This document shows, in pieces, positions 1 to 9,252 of a DNA stretch of 64,000 bases. The DNA lies in NCBI GenBank assembly GCA_027574665.1, contig CM050655.1, positions 620,001-684,000 of the forward strand, given 5' to 3'. A program made the position numbers and the translations under genes. The stretch is from Rhynochetos jubatus. Taxonomy: Eukaryota > Chordata > Aves > Eurypygiformes > Rhynochetidae. The first letter of the stretch is position 1; each line of letters begins with the position of its first letter. Below the pieces are notes generated by a model, which was not told where the DNA came from, searched no databases, and saw nothing but the letters and a program-made list of their open reading frames with translations.

Positions 1-12
1 GGATTGCTTGCA
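1..12. repeat. Partial unit at left window edge
   Basis: The last 12 bases of a unit, ending directly before the HindIII site at 13. The window starts inside the array, so the array continues to the left. Confidence 0.8.
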
Positions 13-484
13 AAGCTTAGAAACAAGCCTCTCCCTTTTCCTCCCAAGTGGAAAGAGCTACGAGAGAATTTCTGAGTGAAACCTTGTTTGTTTTGGCAGA
101 GCACTGCATGCCTCTTAAGACAGAGCTCTGGATCCCCGGGAAAGTCGAAATCCAGGGGGACACCTTCTCTGTGCTAGTAGACTCGGAGAGGCTCGAATGC
201 GCGGCTCGTTGAAGCGTCTGCCCGAACACGGACATCTAAAGCAGCACTGTAATGCGACCAAACAGAAAGAGTTAGGAGAGAATTTCTTGTCCCTTCCTTC
301 TGTGCCTTTGCAGAGCACTGCGTGCCAGAGCAGCCAGATCGCTGTCTTGCTTACAATCTCCAGTTCCAATAGTGCTACAGTTCCTCGGCAACAGAAAGAG
401 CTAGGAAGGAATTGCTTGCGCTGTTTTCTCTCGCTGTGCACTAGCAGTTCGTTCCCTTTTTGGCAGAACGCGGGACTGCTTGCA
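13..484. repeat. Diverged full-length unit
   Basis: A 472-bp unit carrying about 16 base changes not seen, or hardly seen, in other units, against one or two private changes in a typical unit. Examples lie in the dyad arm (46-50), near 175-176, around 297-303, at 325, 351, 379, 385, 445, 467 and 474. At least three are CpG losses (CG to TG or CA). The changes break the dyad present in nearly all other units. The CENP-B-box-like motif is intact at 134-150. High divergence is typical of units near an array edge, where homogenisation is weak, so a boundary may lie not far left of the window. Confidence 0.9.
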
Positions 485-756
485 AAGCTTAGAAACAAAC
501 CTCTCCCTTTTCCTCCAAAAGGGAAAGAGCTACGAGAGAATTTCTTAGTGAAACATTGTTTGTTTTGGCAGAGCACTGCATGCCTCTTAAGACAGAGCTC
601 TGGATCACCGGGAAAGTCTAAATCTAGAGGGACACATTGTGGTTCAAACAGACTAGGACAAAACACAAAGAGCTAGGAAGGAATTGCTTGCGCTGTTTTC
701 TCTCGCTGTGCTCTAGCAGTTCGTTCCCTTTTCGGCAGAGCGCGGGACCGCTTGCA
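485..756. repeat. Short 272-bp variant unit S1
   Basis: HindIII-to-HindIII distance is 272 bp instead of 472. Segments C and B are present; segment A and 71 bp of linker are missing. The join is visible near 633-668, where a stretch reading GGTTCAAACAGACTAGGAC replaces the usual CTCGGAGAGGCTCG linker and runs straight into the B segment. Diagnostic bases are GGATCACC at 602-609 and CTAA in place of CGAA at 618-621, so the CENP-B-box-like motif is lost. It lies beside the diverged unit at 13-484. Confidence 0.95.
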
Positions 757-772
757 AAGCTTAGAAACAAAC

Positions 773-799
773 CTCTCCCTTTTCCTCCAAAAGGGAAAG
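773..799. other. Dyad (inverted repeat), mismatched arm form
   Basis: CTCTCCCTTTT, a 5-base loop CCTCC, then AAAAGGGAAAG. Arms pair over 8 bp, one C/A mismatch, then 2 bp. It lies at unit positions 17-43 in nearly every unit and also forms a run of 17 or more pyrimidines followed by 13 purines. Units at 7837, 8781, 17277, 20581, 28605, 31909, 46541 and 60373 have CGTCC in the loop. Confidence 0.8.
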
Positions 800-856
800 A
801 GCTACGAGAGAATTTCTGAGTGAAACCTTGTTTGTTTTGGCAGAGCACTGCATGCC
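796..856. repeat. Internal segment C (61 bp)
   Basis: Begins with AAAGAGCTACGAGAGAATTT and ends in GCAGAGCACTGCATGCC. It aligns without gaps to segment A of the same unit at about 43 of 61 bases, with best matches at the two ends. The repetition shows the 472-bp unit grew from shorter related segments. The same segment starts at position 40 of every unit. Confidence 0.75.
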
Positions 857-864
857 TCTTAAGA

Positions 865-874
865 CAGAGCTCTG
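865..874. other. 10-bp palindrome CAGAGCTCTG
   Basis: A perfect 10-bp palindrome containing a SacI site, 3 bp before the CENP-B-box-like motif. It recurs at unit positions 109-118. Units with GAGCTGTGG (for example 1815, 12671, 15031, 29191, 32495, 40519, 45711, 47127 and 53263) have lost it. Confidence 0.7.
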
Positions 875-877
875 GAT

Positions 878-894
878 CCCCGGGAAAGTCGAAA
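878..894 (-). other. CENP-B-box-like 17-mer (8 of 9 core bases)
   Basis: Read on the minus strand this is TTTCGACTTTCCCGGGG. The mammalian CENP-B box core is nTTCGnnnnAnnCGGGn. TTCG and CGGG match with correct spacing; the central A is T. The motif sits at unit positions 122-138 and by reading is retained in about 126 of 133 full-type units. It is lost at 8430, 12678, 35806, 49966, 56646, 58334 and 60022 and in all five short units. A one-mismatch core is expected by chance in roughly one of ten random 472-bp sequences, so binding by CENP-B is unproven. Confidence 0.45.
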
Positions 895-1009
895 TCCAGG
901 GGGACACCTTCTCTGTCCTAACTTGCTCGGAGAGGCTCGAATGCGCGGCTCGTTGAAGCGTCTGCCCGAACACGGACATCTGAAGCATCACTGTAATGCG
1001 ACCAAACAG

Positions 1010-1070
1010 AAAGAGTTAGGAGACAATTTCTTGTCCCTTCTTGCTGCGCCTTTGCAGAGCACTGCGTGCC
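1010..1070. repeat. Internal segment A (61 bp)
   Basis: Begins AAAGAGTTAGGAGACAATTT in this copy (GAGAATTT in most) and ends GCAGAGCACTGCGTGCC. It is related to segment C (about 70 percent by eye) and, over its first 24 bases, to segment B (about 20 of 24). It starts at position 254 of each full unit. It is absent from all five 272-bp units. Confidence 0.75.
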
Positions 1071-1138
1071 AGAGCAGCCGGATGGCTGTGTTGCTTGCAA
1101 TCTCCAGTTCCAACAGTGCCACAGTTCCTCGGCAACAG

Positions 1139-1228
1139 AAAGAGCTAGGAAGGAATTGCTTGCGCTGTTTTCTCTCGCTGTGCTCTAGCAGTTCGTTCCC
1201 TTTTCGGCAGAGCACGGGACCGCTTGCA
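1139..1228. repeat. Internal segment B
   Basis: Begins AAAGAGCTAGGAAGGAATTG, exactly 129 bp after segment A and 129 bp before the next segment C (1268). Similarity to A and C is clear for the first 24 bases and reappears around CGGCAGAGC near 1206. The middle has diverged. It is retained in full and short units alike. Confidence 0.65.
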
Positions 1229-1716
1229 AAGCTTAGAAACAAACCTCTCCCTTTTCCTCCAAAAGGGAAAGAGCTACGAGAGAATTTCTTAGGGAAACCT
1301 TGTTTGTTTTGGCAGAGCACTGCATGCCTCTTAAGACAGAGCTCTGGATCCCCGGGAAAGTCGAAATCCAGGGGGACACCTTCTCTGTCCTAACTTGCTC
1401 GGAGAGGCTCGAATGCACGGCTCGTTGAAGCGTCTGCCCGAACACGGACATCTGAAGCAGCACTGTAATGCGACCAAACAGAAAGAGTTAGGAGAGAATT
1501 TCTTGTCCCTTCTTGCTGCGCCTTTGCAGAGCACTGCGTGCCAGAGCAGCCGGATCGCTGTGTTGCTTGCAATCTCCAGTTCCAACAGTGCCACAGTTCC
1601 TCGGCAACAGAAAGAGCTAGGAAGGAATTGCTTGCGCTGATTTCTCTCGCTGTGCTCTAGCAGTTCGTTCCCTTTTCGGCAGAGCGCGGGACCGCTTGCA
1701 AAGCTTAGAAACAAAC

Positions 1717-1743
1717 CTCTCCCTTTTCCTCCAAAAGGGAGAG
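1717..1743. other. Dyad, perfect 11-bp arm form
   Basis: The same element as at 773-799, but the second arm reads AAAAGGGAGAG, so the 11-bp arms are perfectly complementary around a 5-base loop. This G form goes mostly with units that also carry CCACAGGGTCACC. It could extrude as a cruciform or hairpin; that is inference. Confidence 0.8.
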
Positions 1744-2172
1744 AGCTACGAGAGAATTTCTTAGGGAAACCTTGTTTGTTTTGGCAGAGCACTGCATGCC
1801 TCTTAAGACAGAGCTGTGGATCCCCGGGAAAGTCGAAATCCACAGGGTCACCTTCTCTGTGCTAACAGGCTCGGAGAGGCTCGAAGGCGCGGCTCGTTGA
1901 AGCGTCTGCCCGAACACGGACATCTAAAGCAGCACTGTAATGCGACCAAACAGAAAGAGTTAGGAGAGAATTTCTTGTCCCTCCTTGCTGCGCCTTTGCA
2001 GAGCACTGCGTGCCAGAGCAGCCGGATCGCTGTCTTGCTTGCAATCTCCAGTTCCAACAGTGCCACAGTTCCTCGGCAACAGAAAGAGCTAGGAAGGAAT
2101 TGCTTGCGCTGATTTCTCTCGCTGTGCTCTAGCAGTTCGTTCCCTTTTCGGCAGAGCGCGGGACCGCTTGCA

Positions 2173-5004
2173 AAGCTTAGAAACAAACCTCTCCCTTTTC
2201 CTCCAAAAGGGAGAGAGCTACGAGAGAATTTCTTAGGGAAACCTTGTTTGTTTTGGCAGAGCACTGCATGCCTCTTAAGACAGAGCTCTGGATCCCCGGG
2301 AAAGTCGAAATCCACAGGGTCACCTTCTCTGTGCTAACAGGCTCGGAGAGGCTCGAAGGCGCGGCTCGTTGAAGCGTCTGCCCGAACACGGACATCTAAA
2401 GCAGCACTGTAATGCGACCAAACAGAAAGAGTTAGGAGAGAATTTCTTGTCCCTCCTTGCTGCGCCTTTGCAGAGCACTGCGTGCCAGAGCAGCCGGATC
2501 GCTGTGTTGCTTGCAATCTCCAGTTCCAACAGTGCCACAGTTCCTCGGCAACAGAAAGAGCTAGGAAGGAATTGCTTGCGCTGATTTCTCTCGCTGTGCT
2601 ACAGCAGTTCGTTCCCTTTTCGGCAGAGCGCGGGACCGCTTGCAAAGCTTAGAAACAAACCTCTCCCTTTTCCTCCAAAAGGGAGAGAGCTACGAGAGAA
2701 TTTCTTAGGGAAACCTTGTTTGTTTTGGCAGAGCACTGCATGCCTCTTAAGACAGAGCTCTGGATCCCCGGGAAAGTCGAAATCCACAGGGTCACCTTCT
2801 CTGTGCTAACCGGCTCGGAGAGGCTCGAAGGCGCGGCTCGTTGAAGCGTCTGCCCGAACACGGACATCTAAAGCAGCACTGTAATGCGACCAAACAGAAA
2901 GAGTTAGGAGAGAATTTCTTGTCCCTCCTTGCTGCGCCTTTGCAGAGCACTGCGTGCCAGAGCAGCCGGATCGCTGTCTTGCTTGCAATCTCCAGTTCCA
3001 ACAGTGCCACAGTTCCTCGGCAACAGAAAGAGCTAGGAAGGAATTGCTTGCGCTGATTTCTCTCGCTGTGCTCTAGCAGTTCGTTCCCTTTTCGGCAGAG
3101 CGCGGGACTGCTTGCAAAGCTTAGAAACAAACCTCTCCCTTTTCCTCCAAAAGGGAGAGAGCTACGAGAGAATTTCTTAGGGAAACCTTGTTTGTTTTGG
3201 CAGAGCACTGCATGCCTCTTAAGACAGAGCTCTGTATCCCCGGGAAAGTCGAAATCCAGGGGGACACCTTCTCTGTCCTAACAGGCTCGGAGAGGCTCGA
3301 ATGCATGGCTCGTTGAAGCGTCTGCCCGAACACGGACATCTGAAGCAGCACTGTAATGCGAGCAAACAGAAAGAGTTAGGAGAGAATTTCTTGTCCCTTC
3401 TTGCTGCTCCTTTGCAGAGCACTGCGTGCCAGAGCAGCCGGATCGCTGTGTCGCTTGCAATCTCCAGTTCCAACAGTGCCACAGTTCCTCGGCAACAGAA
3501 AGAGCTAGGAAGGAATTGCTTGCGCTGATTTCTCTCGCTGTGCTCTAGCAGTTCGTTCCCTTTTCGGCAGAGCGCGGGACTGCTTGCAAAGCTTAGAAAC
3601 AAACCTCTCCCTTTTCCTCCAAAAGGGAGAGAGCTACGAGAGAATTTCTTAGGGAAACCTTGTTTGTTTTGGCAGAGCACTGCATGCCTCTTAAGACAGA
3701 GCTCTGTATCCCCGGGAAAGTCGAAATCCAGGGGGACACCTTCTCTGTCCTAACAGGCTCGGAGAGGCTCGAATGCGCGGCTCTTTGAAGCGTCTGCCCG
3801 AACACGGACATCTGAAGCAGCACTGTAATGCGAGCAAACAGAAAGAGTTAGGAGAGAATTTCTTGTCCCTTCTTGCTGCGCCTTTGCAGAGCACTGCGTG
3901 CCAGAGCAGCCGGATGGCTGTGTTGCTTGCAATCTCCAGTTCCAACAGTGCCACAGTTCCTCGGCAACAGAAAGAGCTAGGAAGGAATTGCTTGCGCTGT
4001 TTTCTCTCGCTGTGCTCTAGCAGTTCGTTCCCTTTTCGGCAGAGCGCGGGACCGCTTGCAAAGCTTAGAAACAAACCTCTCCCTTTTCCTCCAAAAGGGA
4101 AAGAGCTACGAGAGAATTTCTTAGGGAAACCTTGTTTGTTTTGGCAGAGCACTGCATGCCTCTTAAGACAGAGCTCTGGATCCCCGGGAAAGTCGAAATC
4201 CAGGGGGACACCTTCTCTGTCCTAACCGGCTCGGAGAGGCTCGAATGCACGGCTCGTTGAAGCGTCTGCCCGAACACGGACATCTGAAGCAGCACTGTAA
4301 TGCGACCAAACAGAAAGAGTTAGGAGAGAATTTCTTGTCCCTTCTTGCTGCTCCTTTGCAGAGCACTGCGTGCCAGAGCAGCCGGATCGCTGTGTCGCTT
4401 GCAATCTCCAGTTCCAACAGTGCCACAGTTCCTCGGCAACAGAAAGAGCTAGGAAGGAATTGCTTGCGCTGTTTTCTCTCGCTCTGCTCTAGCAGTTCGT
4501 TCCCTTTTCGGCAGAGCGCGGGACCGCTTGCAAAGCTTAGAAACAAACCTCTCCCTTTTCCTCCAAAAGGGAAAGAGCTACGAGAGAATTTCTTAGGGAA
4601 ACCTTGTTTGTTTTGGCAGAGCACTGCATGCCTCTTAAGACAGAGCTCTGTATCCCCGGGAAAGTCGAAATCCAGAGGGACACCTTCTCTGTGCTAACAG
4701 ACTCGGAGAGGCTCGAATGCGCGGCTCGTTGAAGCGTCTGCCCGAACACGGACATCTGAAGCAGCACTGTAATGCGACCAAACAGAAAGAGTTAGGAGAG
4801 AATTTCTTGTCCCTTCTTGCTGCGCCTTTGCAGAGCACTGCGTGCCAGAGCAGCCGGATGGCTGTGTTGCTTGCAATCTCCAGTTCCAACAGTGCCACAG
4901 TTCCTCGGCAACAGAAAGAGCTAGGAAGGAATTGCTTGCGCTGTTTTCTCTCGCTGTGCTCTAGCAGTTCGTTCCCTTTTCGGCAGAGCGCGGGACCGCT
5001 TGCA
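2173..5004. repeat. Six-unit segment, copy 1 of a 7080-bp-offset duplication
   Basis: Unit types here (two CCACAGGGTCACC units, a third, then GGGGGACACC units, ending in the landmark type at 4533) largely recur 15 units further on at 9253-12084. Some middle units do not match at that offset, so the correspondence is mosaic. Unit 3117 carries the private ATGCATGG in place of ATGCGCGG or ATGCACGG. Confidence 0.65.
4533..5004. repeat. Landmark monomer type (AGAGGGACACC / AACAGACTCGG)
   Basis: A distinctive unit type with TGTATCC, CCAGAGGGACACC and GCTAACAGACTCGG. It recurs in the units starting at 11613, 19165, 24829, 27189, 30965, 38045 and 44653, giving spacings of 15, 16, 12, 5, 8, 15 and 14 units. 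AGAGGGACAC and AACAGACT are also found at the join of the short units, which suggests common descent or exchange with that type. Useful as a marker of long-range higher-order structure of roughly 6.6-7.6 kb. Confidence 0.75.
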
Positions 5005-8000
5005 AAGCTTAGAAACAAACCTCTCCCTTTTCCTCCAAAAGGGAAAGAGCTACGAGAGAATTTCTGAGTGAAACCTTGTTTGTTTTGGCAGAGCACTGCA
5101 TGCCTCTTAAGACAGAGCTCTGGATCCCCGGGAAAGTCGAAATCCAGGGGGACACCTTCTCTGTCCTAACTTGCTCGGAGAGGCTCGAATGCGCGGCTCG
5201 TTGAAGCGTCTGCCCGAACACGGACATCTGAAGCAGCACTGTAATGCGACCAAACAGAAAGAGTTAGGAGAGAATTTCTTGTCCCTTCTTGCTGCTCCTT
5301 TGCAGAGCACTGCGTGCCAGAGCAGCCGGATGGCTGTGTTGCTTGCAATCTCCAGTTCCAACAGTGCCACAGTTCCTCGGCAACAGAAAGAGCTAGGAAG
5401 GAATTGCTTGCGCTGTTTTCTCTCGCTGTGCTCTAGCAGTTCGTTCCCTTTTCGGCAGAGCGCGGGACCGCTTGCAAAGCTTAGAAACAAACCTCTCCCT
5501 TTTCCTCCAAAAGGGAAAGAGCTACGAGAGAATTTCTTAGGGAAACCTTGTTTGTTTTGGCAGAGCACTGCATGCCTCTTAAGACAGAGCTCTGGATCCC
5601 CGGGAAAGTCGAAATCCAGGGGGACACCTTCTCTGTCCTAACTTGCTCGGAGAGGCTCGAATGCACGGCTCGTTGAAGCGTCTGCCCGAACACGGACATC
5701 TGAAGCAGCACTGTAATGCGACCAAACAGAAAGAGTTAGGAGAGAATTTCTTGTCCCTTCTTGCTGCGCCTTTGCAGAGCACTGCGTGCCAGAGCAGCCG
5801 GATCGCTGTGTTGCTTGCAATCTCCAGTTCCAACAGTGCCACAGTTCCTCGGCAACAGAAAGAGCTAGGAAGGAATTGCTTGCGCTGTTTTCTCTCGCTG
5901 TGCTCTAGCAGTTCGTTCCCTTTTCGGCAGAGCGCGGGACCGCTTGCAAAGCTTAGAAACAAACCTCTCCCTTTTCCTCCAAAAGGGAAAGAGCTACGAG
6001 AGAATTTCTGAGTGAAACCTTGTTTGTTTTGGCAGAGCACTGCATGCCTCTTAAGACAGAGCTCTGGATCCCCGGGAAAGTCGAAATCCAGGGGGACACC
6101 TTCTCTGTCCTAACTTGCTCGGAGAGGCTCGAATGCGCGGCTCGTTGAAGCGTCTGCCCGAACACGGACATCTGAAGCATCACTGTAATGCGAGCAAACA
6201 GAAAGAGTTAGGAGAGAATTTCTTGTCCCTTCTTGCTGCGCCTTTGCAGAGCACTGCGTGCCAGAGCAGCCGGATGGCTGTGTTGCTTGCAATCTCCAGT
6301 TCCAACAGTGCCACAGTTCCTCGGCAACAGAAAGAGCTAGGAAGGAATTGCTTGCGCTGTTTTCTCTCGCTGTGCTCTAGCAGTTCGTTCCCTTTTCGGC
6401 AGAGCGCGGGACCGCTTGCAAAGCTTAGAAACAAACCTCTCCCTTTTCCTCCAAAAGGGAAAGAGCTACGAGAGAATTTCTGAGTGAAACCTTGTTTGTT
6501 TTGGCAGAGCACTGCATGCCTCTTAAGACAGAGCTCTGGATCCCCGGGAAAGTCGAAATCCAGGGGGACACCTTCTCTGTCCTAACTTGCTCGGAGAGGC
6601 TCGAATGCACGGCTCGTTGAAGCGTCTGCCCGAACACGGACATCTGAAGCAGCACTGTAATGCGACCAAACAGAAAGAGTTAGGAGAGAATTTCTTGTCC
6701 CTTCTTGCTGCGCCTTTGCAGAGCACTGCGTGCCAGAGCAGCCGGATCGCTGTGTTGCTTGCAATCTCCAGTTCCAACAGTGCCACAGTTCCTCGGCAAC
6801 AGAAAGAGCTAGGAAGGAATTGCTTGCGCTGTTTTCTCTCGCTGTGCTCTAGCAGTTCGTTCCCTTTTCGGCAGAGCGCGGGACCGCTTGCAAAGCTTAG
6901 AAACAAACCTCTCCCTTTTCCTCCAAAAGGGAAAGAGCTACGAGAGAATTTCTTAGGGAAACCTTGTTTGTTTTGGCAGAGCACTGCATGCCTCTTAAGA
7001 CAGAGCTCTGGATCCCCGGGAAAGTCGAAATCCAGGGGGACACCTTCTCTGTCCTAACTTGCTCGGAGAGGCTCGAATGCACGGCTCGTTGAAGCGTCTG
7101 CCCGAACACGGACATCTGAAGCAGCACTGTAATGCGACCAAACAGAAAGAGTTAGGAGAGAATTTCTTGTCCCTTCTTGCTGCGCCTTTGCAGAGCACTG
7201 CGTGCCAGAGCAGCCGGATCGCTGTGTTGCTTGCAATCTCCAGTTCCAACAGTGCCACAGTTCCTCGGCAACAGAAAGAGCTAGGAAGGAATTGCTTGCG
7301 CTGTTTTCTCTCGCTGTGCTCTAGCAGTTCGTTCCCTTTTCGGCAGAGCGCGGGACCGCTTGCAAAGCTTAGAAACAAACCTCTCCCTTTTCCTCCAAAA
7401 GGGAAAGAGCTACGAGAGAATTTCTGAGTGAAACCTTGTTTGTTTTGGCAGAGCACTGCATGCCTCTTAAGACAGAGCTCTGGATCCCCGGGAAAGTCGA
7501 AATCCAGGGGGACACCTTCTCTGTCCTAACTTGCTCGGAGAGGCTCGAATGCGCGGCTCGTTGAAGCGTCTGCCCGAACACGGACATCTGAAGCATCACT
7601 GTAATGCGACCAAACAGAAAGAGTTAGGAGACAATTTCTTGTCCCTTCTTGCTGCGCCTTTGCAGAGCACTGCGTGCCAGAGCAGCCGGATGGCTGTGTT
7701 GCTTGCAATCTCCAGTTCCAACAGTGCCACAGTTCCTCGGCAACAGAAAGAGCTAGGAAGGAATTGCTTGCGCTGTTTTCTCTCGCTGTGCTCTAGCAGT
7801 TCGTTCCCTTTTCGGCAGAGCGCGGGACCGCTTGCAAAGCTTAGAAACAAACCTCTCCCTTTTCGTCCAAAAGGGAAAGAGCTACGAGAGAATTTCTTAG
7901 GGAAACCTTGTTTGTTTTGGCAGAGCACTGCATGCCTCTTAAGACAGAGCTCTGGATCCCCGGGAAAGTCGAAATCCAGGGGGACACCTTCTCTGTCCTA

Positions 8001-9252
8001 ACTTGCTCGGAGAGGCTCGAATGCACGGCTCGTTGAAGCGTCTGCCCGAACACGGACATCTGAAGCAGCACTGTAATGCGACCAAACAGAAAGAGTTAGG
8101 AGAGAATTTCTTGTCCCTTCTTGCTGCGCCTTTGCAGAGCACTGCGTGCCAGAGCAGCCGGATCGCTGTGTTGCTTGCAATCTCCAGTTCCAACAGTGCC
8201 ACAGTTCCTCGGCAACAGAAAGAGCTAGGAAGGAATTGCTTGCGCTGTTTTCTCTCGCTGTGCTCTAGCAGTTCGTTCCCTTTTCGGCAGAGCGCGGGAC
8301 CGCTTGCAAAGCTTAGAAACAAACCTCTCCCTTTTCCTCCAAAAGGGAAAGAGCTACGAGAGAATTTCTTAGGGAAACCTTGTTTGTTTTGGCAGAGCAC
8401 TGCATGCCTCTTAAGACAGAGCTCTGGATCCCCGGGAAAGTTGAAATCCAGGGGGACACCTTCTCTGTCCTAACTTGCTCGGAGAGGCTCGAAGGCGCGG
8501 CTCGTTGAAGCGTCTGCCCGAACACGGACATCTGAAGCAGCACTGTAATGCGACCAAACAGAAAGAGTTAGGAGACAATTTCTTGTCCCTTCTTGCTGCT
8601 CCTTTGCAGAGCACTGCGTGCCAGAGCAGCCGGATCGCTGTGTTGCTTGCAATCTCCAGTTCCAACAGTGCCACAGTTCCTCGGCAACAGAAAGAGCTAG
8701 GAAGGAATTGCTTGCGCTGTTTTCTCTCGCTGTGCTCTAGCAGTTCGTTCCCTTTTCGGCAGAGCGCGGGACCGCTTGCAAAGCTTAGAAACAAACCTCT
8801 CCCTTTTCGTCCAAAAGGGAAAGAGCTACGAGAGAATTTCTTAGGGAAACCTTGTTTGTTTTGGCAGAGCACTGCATGCCTCTTAAGACAGAGCTCTGGA
8901 TCCCCGGGAAAGTCGAAATCCAGGGGGACACCTTCTCTGTGCTAACCGGCTCGGAGAGGCTCGAAGGCGCGGCTCGTTGAAGCGTCTGCCCGAACACGGA
9001 CATCTGAAGCAGCACTGTAATGCGACCAAACAGAAAGAGTTAGGAGACAATTTCTTGTCCCTTCTTGCTGCTCCTTTGCAGAGCACTGCGTGCCAGAGCA
9101 GCCGGATCGCTGTGTCGCTTGCAATCTCCAGTTCCAACAGTGCCACAGTTCCTCGGCAACAGAAAGAGCTAGGAAGGAATTGCTTGCGCTGATTTCTCTC
9201 GCTGTGCTCTAGCAGTTCGTTCCCTTTTCGGCAGAGCGCGGGACCGCTTGCA

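Larger units (their letters stand above)
757..1228. repeat. Representative 472-bp unit with internal segments
   Basis: This unit illustrates the common architecture. The HindIII site is at 757. The dyad is at 773-799, segment C at 796-856, the palindrome CAGAGCTCTG at 865-874, and the CENP-B-box-like motif at 878-894 on the minus strand. A GC-rich linker with several CpGs follows at about 900-980, then segment A at 1010-1070 and segment B from 1139. Restriction sites SphI, AflII, SacI, BamHI and SmaI cluster between about 850 and 885. This copy has the rarer CATC in place of CAGC at 986-989, shared with the units at 5949 and 7365. Confidence 0.9.

Noticed and set aside
641-651. Possible RNA polymerase III B box (GGTTCAAAC) in the short unit with a weak A-box-like stretch about 40 bp upstream
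   Set aside because: The B-box match lacks the final conserved C positions and the A-box candidate has two core mismatches. Without a T-run terminator or tRNA fold I do not call a promoter or tRNA-derived element.
115-666. Longest open frame, 183 codons on the minus strand across S1, and a similar 177-codon frame at 56645-57178
   Set aside because: Dozens of frames of 60-183 codons recur once per unit on both strands. They overlap one another, change frame each unit because 472 is not divisible by 3, are broken by ordinary variants, and show no recognisable domain. They are by-products of the repeat.
871-885. GGATCCCCGGG beside SacI, SphI and HindIII sites resembles a cloning-vector polylinker
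   Set aside because: The order and spacing do not match a polylinker, the sites are spread over the unit, and they recur in nearly every one of 138 units. Vector contamination does not explain this.
940-955. B-box-like GGCTCGAATGC in full units
   Set aside because: Two or more conserved positions differ and no A box is found; taken as chance.
1187-1212. Second CENP-B-box candidate at GTTCGTTCCCTTTTCGGC
   Set aside because: TTCG and CGG are nine bases apart instead of seven and the last G is missing.
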